Part shown: one piece after another, positions 50,964 to 61,356 of the stretch | Numbering within the stretch: position 1 is the stretch's first letter | Layout: the number at the start of each line of letters is the position of its first letter | Assembly: GCA_019059635.1 (NCBI GenBank) | Contig: JAGVRJ010000011.1 | Coordinates: 868,001 to 932,000 of the forward strand | DNA from: Proales similis | Lineage: Eukaryota; Rotifera; Eurotatoria; Ploima; Proalidae | Reading direction: 5' to 3' | Length of the DNA stretch: 64,000 nt | The notes under the pieces: model-generated | The model's database searches: none | What the model saw: the letters and a program-made list of their open reading frames with translations, nothing else | What the model was told of the DNA's origin: nothing | Made by a program: the position numbers and the translations under genes

Positions 50964-53602
50964 ATGGCGTTCGTCTTGCTTGCAAGCCGTGCTCGTTCAC
51001 CAACTGTTTCGAAACTCTTTTCGTTTGTTAAAAGTTCAGTGAACACGAATGTGCGTCCATCTTTCTCTACTCGAACGACGCAGAGCATTGGCAGACCGCC
51101 CAAGCGGTTGAGCAAACTCTTCTTATTGGCGGGAGGAGGAACCACGGTCGCATCGCTCGGCTATCTTGTCAAACAAATAGACTGGAGTAGACATGCTGAT
51201 TTATTTCAATTCGACAGCATACTCGATTGGGCCAGTTCCATTTTGCTCAAACGAGCCGAATGTGCTAACCGAACTGCCCACTACGAGAAGACAGTGGACG
51301 ATGGCCACGGCGAATCGGCTTCTTTCGATTGGCGAAAGTTTTTCAACCTTATTTACGCTGAAAAGTTTTATTTCCTCGCTGCTGTGATTGTAAGTAGGCA
51401 AAGAAGGTAACTGACTTAAAACTTGATCAAATTTGTGAGTTTTGATAGAGCGCATTGCTGGTCGCCATTTTGAACATCCAAATCCCACAAGACTTGGGCA
51501 ACCTGATAAACGGTGTCTACGAGCTTCTCAAAAACGAATCGAAAGATTACTTTGAAAACTTGTACAAGCCGTCGTTGAATCTGATCAAATTGTATTTGGC
51601 CCAGTCTCTGTTCACATTCTCCTACATTTACATGCTCGGAATAATGGGCGAGAACGTGGCGGCCAATTTAAAAAAAGAACTCTTCTCCGTCATGATCAAG
51701 CAGGACATGTCTTTCTACGATCGAACCAGATCGGGCGAGATAATAGACCGCCTGACCAGCGATGTGCAAGAGTTCAAGAGCTCGTTTAAAATGTGCGTTT
51801 CACAAGGCCTCAGGGCTCTGACTCAAATCACCGGTTGCTGTGTATCACTCTACATTATATCGCCCAAGTTGACTCTGATCACCTCGATCGTACTCCCACT
51901 GGCCATATTCATTGGAAGTTTCTTCGGTTCCATTTTGCGAAAGTTCTCGCGTCGAGCTCAGCAGCAGGTATTTCGAACTTTGTCCAACTGTCCAAGGCTG
52001 TGTTTCATCAAACCGAGTTGAGGTTGCGAAATCAACTGCAGTGGCCGACGAAGCAATCAACAATGTGAGAACAGTTCGTGCATTCGGAATGGAAGCATCT
52101 GAAGCTGAGTAATTCGGACTTCTCGCCAACACTTTTACCCAATTGTAAAATCTTGAACCAAAGAATATTTGCTACCGAGATTGACAAGGCAAAGCGTTTC
52201 AATGTGCAGCTTAGCTTAGGCATTGGCATATTTCAGGCACTGTCAAATGTGTTCATAAACGGAGTTGTTCTCGGCGTATTACATGCAGGCACTTTATATT
52301 AAGAATGAATTTAGCGGGAGCGAAAAGTATTAAACAAAATTTAAGGTGGTTCGATGTTGATCAACAACGAGATAAACGCAGGTCAACTCATGTCATATCT
52401 TAGCTCTACCCAAATGATTCAGCGATCGTTCACGCAAATTTCTGTTCTGTTTGGGCAAGCATTGCGCGGTATGAGCGCAGGAGCAAGAGTGTTTGAGGTA
52501 AGTCTTTCTGACCTTGCTTCTGGTCAAAACAGTTCTCCCTTCAGCCTCGGTTGTTCAGTATCTGAAGATGGAGCCGAGTATTCCAGTCGGAGATGTTGGC
52601 GTTCAGCTCGCCAATCTCAAAGGCGAAATAAGTTTCGAGAACGTCTGTTTCAAGTATCCTAGCCGTGAACAAATGGTTAGTTACTCGATTATAGACAAAA
52701 TTTCGACCGCGACTGATAATCGATTCTTCAGACTGTTTTAGAAAATTTCAATTTGACTGTGAGACCGGGCGAAGTAGTTGCAATTGTCGGCCACTCGGGC
52801 AGCGGTCAGCGAATTTCGCCTGAAAAACTAGTTAAAAGCGTGTAACGTATGTTGTTAAATAGGCAAATCAACTGTCTGCTCTCTACTTGAGCGGTTCTAT
52901 GATGTGAATGGAGGCTCAATCAAAATAGACGGAGTCGACATTCGAGAGTTGAGCCCGAATTGGTTAAGGAGCCAGGCCATCGGCTATATTAGCCAAGTAA
53001 GTGAGAATCAAGTGCACGCAAGAAAGCTCAAGGTGATTTAGATGGTATAAAAAGGAGCCGATTCTATTCGCAACATCGATTGAAGAGAACATTCGCTACG
53101 GAAAGCCAGACGCCACCCTCTCTGATATTGAACAAGCTGCAAAACTGGCCAATGCCCATGACTTTATCGCAGACTTCCCTGACAAATATCAAACAGTAAT
53201 TGGGGAGAGAGGAACTACTCTATCCGGTGGTCAAAAGCAGCGTATTGCAATCTCTCGTGCTCTCATCAAGCAGCCGCGCATTTTGATATTGGACGAAGCA
53301 ACTAGGTAGGATCCAGCAGAGATCATGCTCAACCGTCCGTACAATTCGTATAATAATAAAACTTTTCTTTTTCAAGTGCGCTGGACTCTAAATCAGAAAG
53401 GATGGTTCAGCAAACTATCAACAGTGTGATAGCTGGTCGCACAGTAATCATTGTGGCGCACAGACTGAGCACAATTCAAACCGCCGACAAGATTGTCGTT
53501 TTGAACAACGGAAAAATAATTGAAGTGGGCACTCATTCGGAGCTCATGAGACAACAGGGCCACTACTTTAACCTGTTTAATCTTCAATCGAACTCTGCTT
53601 AG
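50964..53602 (+). CDS. ABCB8: mitochondrial ABC half-transporter ABCB8
   Basis: Inner-membrane half transporter; mammalian ABCB8 is tied to iron/Fe-S homeostasis and mitochondrial K-ATP activity. Ten exons start at 50964, 51449, 52023, 52164, 52346, 52559, 52732, 52863, 53055 and 53377 and give 702 residues; human has about 718-735. The presequence is Arg/Ser-rich. The membrane part has [20 protein letters not shown] and [18 protein letters not shown], closer to ABCB8 than to ABCB10. The nucleotide domain has Walker A GHSGSGKST, Q-loop ISQEPILF, signature LSGGQKQR, Walker B ILILDEAT and H-loop VAHRLST. Intron 4 (52289-52345) uses a GC donor (CAG|GCACTT); the join LHAG-GSML matches the human LFIG-GSLV. 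Confidence 0.94.
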
Positions 53603-53810
53603 CCGCTTCAATTATGCCGCTTGTTCTTTCTCTAAGCCGCCTTAGCTTGTTTAAAATTTTTTCTGAAAAAAAAAAGTGCAAAATTTTGACTCTTGATTTG
53701 GTTTCAGTTTATTTGGGTTGAGTCTAATAATCTTTTACATCTAGGGAGGAGCGTTTTAAAAATTACATAATACACTTGATTTTATTCAGTCAGTTTGCTA
53801 GTAAGTTTGT

Positions 53811-54344
53811 TTAGACCAGTTTGGCGGGGAAGTAGAAACAGACCACAGGTCGGTTCATGAATTCAAGCGAGAAGTGAACCAGTAAACTGTGCAGTTGGGG
53901 ATAGTCTTCTCTGATGTGCATTGCATATCGGAAATGGTAAGTCTCTCCGCGCTGTAGATCGCATTTGTCCTTTCCAGCCAACTCCTGGATGGTCTCAGTG
54001 CAAAAGTTCTCCGAGACAATGCTGAACGGAATGCGTTGGCCGTTGATCTCTCCTTCGATCTTGGGAGTGAGCTCAGAGATTTTTCTGAAGACTTTGAACT
54101 TGAACTCGATGGCGACTTCTTTGCCTCGCACGAAAATAACCGGATAATTTGGAGAGTTGTTGATATTCAGCTCCAAGATCTTGGCCATGTATCTACCAGT
54201 ATCGAGCGGACAAGGGTGAGGCTGCAGTTGGTTTCTGCAGTTACCGTCGGCATTTTTGCATTCTACGCCGCCATCGTCCTCTTGGGCGGCCACACAAACA
54301 GCGAATGCGAACAGAGCAAACCACAAGATATTTCTCGATATCAT
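53811..54344 (-). CDS. secreted ML-domain (NPC2-like) lipid-binding protein
   Basis: Small extracellular or lysosomal beta-sandwich protein of the MD-2/NPC2 family, which includes NPC2 and mite group-2 proteins. It is one exon of 177 residues. The signal peptide is ILWFALFAFAVCVAA (start MISRN). Six cysteines follow in ML order: ECK, NCR and HPCPL early, NFC and KCD in the middle, and VVCFYFPAKLV at the end, the last block matching the NPC2 C-terminal strand. I chose the ATG at 54344 because an upstream in-frame extension runs through the TATA box at 54392 and has no ATG of its own. The lipid ligand cannot be predicted. Confidence 0.85.
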   Translation of the reverse strand: MISRNILWFALFAFAVCVAAQEDDGGVECKNADGNCRNQLQPHPCPLDTGRYMAKILELNINNSPNYPVIFVRGKEVAIEFKFKVFRKISELTPKIEGEINGQRIPFSIVSENFCTETIQELAGKDKCDLQRGETYHFRYAMHIREDYPQLHSLLVHFSLEFMNRPVVCFYFPAKLV

Positions 54345-54391
54345 TTTCAATCTAAAGCTTGAATTCTGTCCAAGGCGCGAGTTTCGCGTGC

Positions 54392-54399
54392 TATTTATA
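54392..54399 (-). promoter_or_regulatory. TATA box of the ML-domain gene
   Basis: TATAAATA on the minus strand, 48 nt before the ATG at 54344, implying a leader of about 20 nt; it fixes the start choice. Confidence 0.6.
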
Positions 54400-54720
54400 C
54401 GCAAACCTATCTAAACTTGGTATTTACTCAAGAGGTCGGATTCTCGCGATAGAAATTGAAAACAGATATTTCCTCTCCAGTTAGAGAAGCCACTCGAACC
54501 ATTTTTTTCGAATGGCATGAAATTGACAAGTATACCCCGAACCCTAGACCCAAGCATCTAAGGCCGCAGGTTCGTTATCTATCACCTCATCTCGAGAGGA
54601 GATAGGCATTCAAGATAGAATCAAGATGCATTTATCACGCGATTGTCTGCTTTGCGGGCGGGAATAACTCTCCTTATCACTCAGCAGATATCCATTCATG
54701 GGTTTTCAACTGTCGACTCA

Positions 54721-55267
54721 TCAAAGAATTGGCTCGCATGGCTTCTCATTGTCGACCCAGCCTAGCAAAGGAATTCTACTCAACGCGACGTCTAGTGAGC
54801 TGTTAGACTCCGAACTGAACTGAGACTCGCATTCCGACAGCTGCCGTGCCCGGCCCATTTGGTCTTTACCCGACTCTTCTGTATCTTCTGTATTCTTTAT
54901 TATTTGATCGTCGCAGTAATAATTTCTTTTGACTTGAGCCATTTATTTAAGGAGTTTGAATTGACGTTGAAAGAAAATGCTCGGCCAAGATAGAGGAAGG
55001 AAAAGGCTGGTGAGACCAGAAAAACCGGGCGGTTAATAAAAGACGCATGTTGCATGAATGAAAGGGTTCTATAATTAGTTCTTACCTAACACGCAATATT
55101 GAAGTCTGATTGCATTCGGAAAATAAACTCAGACAGTGCTCTATTGAATTATAAATTCGGGTCAACAATGAAGCTAGATGGTGACAAATGTCTTTGTCGC
55201 CCTTCAAATTTTGACATTCGCTACCAGCCAACGAGTTCCGATTTGGTTTATTTGCTTTACCTTTCAT
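54721..55267 (-). CDS. hypothetical two-exon protein, unknown function
   Basis: Exon 1 (55267-55086) begins MKGKANKPNRNS and ends at a strong donor (TTAG|GTAAGA). Exon 2 (54925-54721) follows in phase 2 after a 160-nt intron, giving 128 residues. The N-terminal half has a possible helix with several Cys/His (DICHHLASLLTRIYNSIEHC). The C-terminal half is acidic and Ser-rich, ending PLLGWVDNEKPCEPIL. No family is recognised. The model rests on the donor strength, matching phase and polar composition; a separate start within exon 2 (ATG at 54942) is the main alternative. Confidence 0.4.
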
Positions 55268-56862
55268 AACTTCCCTATTTGCATAGCTGCAGGGAAAATT
55301 TGACGCATGTCAAATCGATTTGCATTTCACTGCCAGGCAAGCACTAGTCTCTCTATTTCTCAGGGTGTTTTTTGAGCCTTCAGCCGAAAATGCATTCAGA
55401 GGTAGACACTAAGGGCAAGAGTGAAATAAAGAGGAACAAGAGTCTACTCAAACAACATGTGACTCAGTTGCAAGTGAATGCTTTATATAAAGCTCGAGTC
55501 TTCTATTTATTTTCCGTCGACTGGCTACAATTGAACCAAAACTTTTTGTTACATAATCGATTTATGTTTTGAAACGAAACTCAAGCGCAGATAAACACCA
55601 GTTTCGTATGAGTTCTATACTAGTCGCTTGATTGGCCTGATAGCTGTGTGTTTGTCTTATTATAAGGCGGGCAAATTAGTCAGCCAGAAGGCAAGACAAG
55701 CCCAAATCGAGGCCAACAAGAACGGAATGAGTCAAACAGGCGGCTGAGAGAAAAAAAATGTAGAAAGCCAAGATTAAATGAAAAGTGAGTGGGCGAGCCA
55801 CAGAGCGTAGAGCATTTGTAGACAGAATAGGAGAGCCAGAAATTCAATTCATGAAAATTGCGTTCTTGCATAAAATGCCGAATGAAAGAAAGAGGAAGAG
55901 AAGCCCGTCAATGGAGGAAAGAGAGGCAGTGCAGAGGAAAACCGTCGGTCGCATCGGCGAGAATGCTTCACGCTTCGATTCAGATTCGTGCGAATTACCC
56001 AAGAAGTCATCCGTCTCCGAACCTGAAATTTATGCGCGTATCCAGCTTGGCAAAGACTCATGGAAGCGAAAATCGACCGGCAAGCTTTCCGATGCGCGCC
56101 AAGGTGCCAATTTCTCAAGCTCTAACCTTCAATTTCGGGCATTTCTTTCCATATTTTCATCTGATTCTGCCTCGATTTGCTTTATTTTACTCGACTCCAA
56201 CTCAATTTCTCTCTACCTTTTTCATTTTATTGCCAAAGAGTATTTTTGACTTTGAGATAAACGAGGCTCGGAATGTGTCTATTGTCCTATTCCTTAGTAA
56301 AAAGGCATAATTTGCATGAGCGAATGTTTTCACCCCAGCGTTTCATAATTAATTAAAATGATACTTACTTTGGAAGACGCTCTTGATGGTTTTGTCTGGA
56401 GAGAGTGTCACATATCAGAGAATCGATTGTTCGATTATCAAGACGCCAATCATGTCTAAGAAATTAGATTGAGTTGTAGAGCACAAGAGCATCCTTATGT
56501 CTTTTTCATTTCTACATACAACTATGATCCAGATCGCGTGTAATACTCTAATTTGGCTCTTTTTCATGGCTGCGCTGCTTAATGCTTCTTTCTTTATTTG
56601 TTTGATATAGCATGGCAATGAGCGCACCCAATATCGCAATATTATTCTCTTTGCCCCGGTCTCTGTGTGAGCGAGATGACTGGATTCGCCTCCCTGAGGT
56701 CATGTTTGATTCTACTTAATTCAAATCAACTTGAAAGCAAGTCAGCTTTTTAATTGCAACGCTCGTCAGCGAGCAATTTTTGTTTATTGCCTTTTTAATT
56801 ATGGGCTTGTTGTTCTCTCGCTCTATGTGCGTGCGTTTAGATAATTTGAAAAGATTCTTTGA
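55268..56862. other. 1.6-kb intergenic region, no supported gene
   Basis: Upstream of UBASH3. Purine-rich sequence near 55880-56060 gives overlapping open frames in several phases through composition alone. No domain, repeat or RNA gene was recognised. Confidence 0.45.
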
Positions 56863-59800
56863 ATGTCTGAGGACTCTATCCTAACTTCAGTGGTGAACGA
56901 TTTTCGTCAACTCATTATTACAAGCGAAGAACCCTCCAGACGCTCGATGAACAAGGTCACTTGGTCTCGAACCGACCCAAATCGTGCACAGCAAGTCAAG
57001 CAAAGCACCGAACCGGTGGTTAAAATTGTCAAATCGGAGAACATGTCAAGTCGCATGCTGGCCGACGATTTAAATGAAGCGAAACGTCGAAGTCGTCACT
57101 CATTCATTGATCCATCCGAACGTGACAACAGCGAGGAGCTTAGCTCTGTTGTGACGACCCGGCGAAGTGCGTCTCGCCTCTTAAAAGAGCTAATTCAGTC
57201 CGGTGTGCCGATAAGTCGGGCAGAAAAGGCCCTGTGTGCCACAGGCTACCAGAACGCGGTCGAGGCCATTTCTTGGCTCAATAGGCATTCAAAAGATCCT
57301 TTGCTCCTGAACGATATGGTTAACTCCACAAGAGAGTACATCGTGGTGATGTGTCCCGTAGGCCGGCTCGGTCAGCAGATAACCACTTTTATGAACCAGT
57401 CGAAGCAAAAATTGGGCGCCAACGAGGCGCACTACTCTAATATGCTGCCATACATCAAACTGACTTCTTTCTTTCAACTACCGGACGCCGAGGTGCCAAG
57501 TTTACACAAGGCGTTCGATGCGGTTTTCAAAAGCGACGACAGTGAGAAGAAGCCGCTGATGAAAGAAGTAAATTTGGAGCTGCATTCATCGCCTCAAATG
57601 CTTCTCTTGTACTTGGACATTGACTCTGAAAATTTCATCAAAAACCTCGTCGAAGTGTTCTGCCGGCAAACTCGCAAACTGAGTAAGTTGGACATCACCA
57701 ACTGGACGAACGCTGCTCAACATGGAAATAAACGGTTTTTACTTTTAAAAGCCAATCAAGATGTGAGCGCTTACACAAAGCAGCTTCACTTGCCATTGGC
57801 GTACACATTTGAGAGCGAGCTCAAGCCTCAACTGGAACAGATTGCTCAGCCATTAATCGACTACCACAGCAGCTCAGACTGGGAAGTTCGTTTGTACTCA
57901 CGAGACTCTCGCGCCAACTCCAAACTGGTCGGTCACATCACTGCTCTATCTAAACAAATCTAGCTTTAATCGAAATTCAACTCCAAGACTTATCGGATAG
58001 TAGCAAGTTTTAAGGCAAAATCCGAAGACGAGTTAACGGTTAAAGTCAATGACCACGTTTTCGGTGGAAGTCCCAAGGATGGCTTCATAAAAGGTGAGAC
58101 GATTCGGTCTGTCGAAAGAGTAGCTTTGTGTATGTGTGTTGTTTTTGTTGTTTGAGTGAGCCAAAGATAGACAAATAGGGCTTGAGACCGCCCTAGAAAG
58201 AGAGTGAGAAGCAAAGAGAAAAACTAATTAAATGGTCGATGGTAAATAGAGACACGGTCGGTAACCTGACTTTGCCTCAGAGTGAAGTTGCGACCAGTCG
58301 ACAAAGTTCATTAAAATGGGCTTGATCTATTTTATTCGTTACGTAAAAGCTCGTTGGTCAGTTTTTTAATTGAGGACATGGGACTGCAAAGTGAGAGTTG
58401 GTAGTTGAGACAAGTAAAACAGGGGACGAGCGAAAGCAGGGCAAACGAAATACAATCGAGTGAGAAAATATTAATGGACAAGCGAGAGCACGTCTCCATA
58501 AATAACACTCGAGGACGGCGCGAGTGCCCTACTCAGTTTGTTTTCGGAGCTCCAATTGGCAGCGGCATTCGTTCCATTCGGCAGTCGCACCTTGCTCGTT
58601 TCTGGCCTACACTCTTGATTTGAAGAGGATATTCAAAGAAAGCCAGAAAAAAAGGGAGAAGAGGAGTAAGCGACTTGTGCGAACGTTTACCGCAGAATGA
58701 ACACTCGAAATCTTGCAAATGGCGACCAAGAGGTTTTCATTCGGCTAATCGACCAATCCAAGTCACAAAATCAACTCAATATGTTCAAAAATAGCCAAGC
58801 TGCTCAACACGAATCCAATTACGAGCGCTCTTGGTCATTTGACTTGGATTGCGAGTCAATGAGTTCGTCAGTGGCCCAAGATAGTAAATCGTTCAAAGAG
58901 CTTAATCAAATTAGAATGCGGCCAGACATGCAAATGAAATCCCAGCCAACGCCGTGGTTTTGGAAAATATTCGACGACGCAACGCAGTCAACAGATGTAC
59001 CATCACCTCCTAATGAGCAGGCCCAAAACCCTATGGAGTCTAAGAAGCCGCAAATTACCAGAGAACGAATTGTAGTGAAACCCAAAGGCAAAATACACAT
59101 CAAAAATATAAGGGCTGACTTTAAGCTTGAAAACGACGCAGACGCTGACCGTGAGCATGATCGGATTCAAAGGGTCCTCTTGCTTGAGCAAAAACTGAAT
59201 GAATCAAAGCATTCCAACAGTTTCGGACTGAAACCACAGAAATACAGCGGAGTGGGCCTTGAGGCCAGCTTCTTTCAAATTGCAAATCAGGCCTCTCCGA
59301 TGAGAAGACAGGATGAGCCAGAGTTGAAACAACCTCACAAGCAGGCAGAAAACCCTCTCAAATCGATAAGGACAGGCTTGGGCTCGGTTAATTTCAAAAG
59401 TGAAAAGAACCTCAGTCCGGCTTACGACCCACGGCTGAATCAAGTGAACGCCTATAAGCGCATAAGTAGCTCGACAAGCTTTACGTCTCTTCTTCAAAAG
59501 CCGAACAGCAAAATAAAAAGCCTAACCGAAGAAAGCGACTTGAACTCCATGAACAGCGAGTTCGAATACCCGAATCGGAATGACTTGCAGCCGTATTGTA
59601 TGGCCGAGAGTGAAAACAGGGAGACTCGAAATTCATACATAGCCAGTCTAATTGATGAGCTTGAGAGACGTAACCGAATGGCTGACATAAGTGAGCTGTC
59701 CACGCCAACCACAGTATCGCCGTTTGTTAGCCCTAGATCTGACGCGTGTTGTTTGACAAAAGCGAACTGTGCGCCTGGGCTCAGGGAAAAGAACGCCTCA

Positions 59801-61156
59801 TCGCGTCCGGGTAGAAAGATTAGTCAAATAATTAATATTTCTAATTTCTTAATCACAAAAACCTGTTTGTTTTGATCATAAATGCACTGAGCTATTCTAA
59901 TGCTGAATTTTTCTTGCTTCAATTTAAGGCACATCGTTCATGACCGGCGAGAGTGGATTCATTTCGGTCAAAAGTGTCGAACGCGGTGTTGAATCAGACA
60001 CTTGGAAACTGCACAAATCTCATTTGTTTGTAAATAACCAAGCTAGAACGCCAACTTCCCCGCCTGTGAAGCAGTCCAACATAAGTGCCGAGCAGACCAA
60101 AGCCAGTACACCCATTTTACATACGGTCCCTACAGCGACCGTCGCTGCTTCTAATCCAAGCCCACGAAGTATCGAGAAAAAGCTCAACAACTACCCGAAT
60201 GCTGAGCTGGCTAATAAATCAAACGGCTTCTTTACGGAAAACTTAACACTGCAAGATGTGTTCAAATCCAATCCGCAGCGTTCACTGCAGAACCCCGGGC
60301 ATCTTCGCTTCTTTTTCGCTCGACACGGAGAGCGCATCGATTTGGCGTTTGGTCCACAATGGATAGAGCAGGCATTCGATCGGAACAATAAATATAGACG
60401 CATCAATTTAAATATGCCCATGGATCTGCCGTCAAGACCATCGAAGCGCGACTACCACGGTGACTCGCCAATCACTGAAGTTGGCAAATTTCAAGCCAGA
60501 CTTACTGGCGAAGCATTGGCAAGTGAAGGCTACAAACTGCATTACTGCTACTCCTCGCCTGCTCTCCGATGCATTCAGACTGCTCAACAAATCCTCCAAG
60601 GTAAGCTGGAAAAGAGGAGAAATCTTTTTTGATCGGCTAACAGTGGCCTTTTGCCCGATCAGCTCAAGGCCTTGATAAAACAGTAAAGATTCGAATCGAA
60701 CCGTCGCTCTTTGAATTCCTCGGATGGTATGAGAAAGGACTGCCGAATTTTCTGACCCCGGAAGCAATTGCTCAACTTGGCTACAATATTGAGCTGAGTT
60801 ACAAGCCGTTGCTGAGCCTCGAGCGGCTCCAGAGTGACGAGAACTATGCAGATTATTACCAGCGAAGCTTCAATGTCACCAAATATTTGACAAATCTGCA
60901 CCAGAACGAAGGCGCCAACCTGTTGGTGGTTGGCCATGCTGGAACGCTTGAAGTTTGCACTCGTCAAGCGAGTGGTCAACCGGTTCGCTCGTACACTGAC
61001 TTTAACGCAGCCATCAGAAAAGTGCCATATCTCGGCCTGTGTATGCTCGAACGTGATTCTCAGACTCAGACGTTCGAGATCAAACCCTCTATGGTGCCGC
61101 CGTTAGGTCACACGGCTAATTTTAATTTCGACGCTCTCGCTCTAAAATCATCGTAG
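56863..61156 (+). CDS. UBASH3/TULA (Sts) family: UBA, 2H-PDE-like, SH3, phosphatase
   Basis: Histidine-phosphatase family regulator of tyrosine-kinase signalling. Four exons (56863-57927, 57988-58093, 59929-60600, 60669-61156) give 776 residues. The UBA domain is near 100-146 (RLLKELIQSG...GYQNAVEAISWLNRH). A 2H phosphodiesterase-like region spans about 155-350. The SH3 domain (FKAKSEDELTVKVNDHVFGG, then KGTSFMTGESGFISV) is split by a 1.8-kb intron. The phosphoglycerate-mutase-like domain starts with ARHGERIDLAFGPQW; it keeps RHGE, SSPALRC, RIEPSLFEF and VVGHAGTLE, so all catalytic residues are present. In the 2H region, where mammals have HIT and HVT, this protein reads YIK (LPYIKLTSFFQL) and HLP (KQLHLPLAY), so that activity is probably lost. 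The linker before the phosphatase domain is longer than in vertebrates. Confidence 0.93.
58697..59875 (+). CDS. large ORF nested in UBASH3 intron 2, unknown
   Basis: A 392-codon same-strand frame, MNTRNLANGDQE to NFLITKTCLF, inside the intron that splits the UBASH3 SH3 domain. It is polar, rich in Ser, Asn, Gln and Glu, without a recognised domain; a short basic block (RERIVVKPKGKIHIKNIR) and a helical SLIDELERRNRM stand out. An open frame of this length in otherwise stop-rich intronic sequence is unlikely by chance. A donor at 59811 (CCGG|GTAGAA, phase 1) matches the phase of the UBASH3 acceptor at 59929, so the ORF could be an alternative first exon of UBASH3 as well as a separate nested gene. 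An acceptor-like ACCGCAG just before its ATG is out of phase for inclusion after exon 2. Confidence 0.55.
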   Translation: MNTRNLANGDQEVFIRLIDQSKSQNQLNMFKNSQAAQHESNYERSWSFDLDCESMSSSVAQDSKSFKELNQIRMRPDMQMKSQPTPWFWKIFDDATQSTDVPSPPNEQAQNPMESKKPQITRERIVVKPKGKIHIKNIRADFKLENDADADREHDRIQRVLLLEQKLNESKHSNSFGLKPQKYSGVGLEASFFQIANQASPMRRQDEPELKQPHKQAENPLKSIRTGLGSVNFKSEKNLSPAYDPRLNQVNAYKRISSSTSFTSLLQKPNSKIKSLTEESDLNSMNSEFEYPNRNDLQPYCMAESENRETRNSYIASLIDELERRNRMADISELSTPTTVSPFVSPRSDACCLTKANCAPGLREKNASSRPGRKISQIINISNFLITKTCLF

Positions 61157-61356
61157 AAGTTTTTTGATAACACCGCCGCTATCTAAGTTTCAATCCATCA
61201 TCATCACATTATTTTTATTCTAATTTTTCTATCCGTTTTCTACCAGTCTACTTGATTCTAAACTTTTCTAGCGCTCTACTATTGAAGAAAGAAAAAAGAA
61301 AAAATAGGAATTAAACAGAATAAATCATTTGCGATTGAAGCATGTTGACACGCTTG

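Noticed and set aside
50964-53602. ABCB10 identity for the mitochondrial half transporter
   Set aside because: The transmembrane blocks [10 protein letters not shown] and [14 protein letters not shown] match ABCB8 much better than ABCB10.
55785-56310. Overlapping 150-codon frames upstream of UBASH3
   Set aside because: Two phases of the same purine-rich tract are open together, which points to composition; no family was recognised.
58697-59875. Nested ORF as a simple cassette exon of UBASH3
   Set aside because: Joining exon 2 (phase 1) to the acceptor just before its ATG gives a stop at once; only an alternative first exon or separate gene fits.
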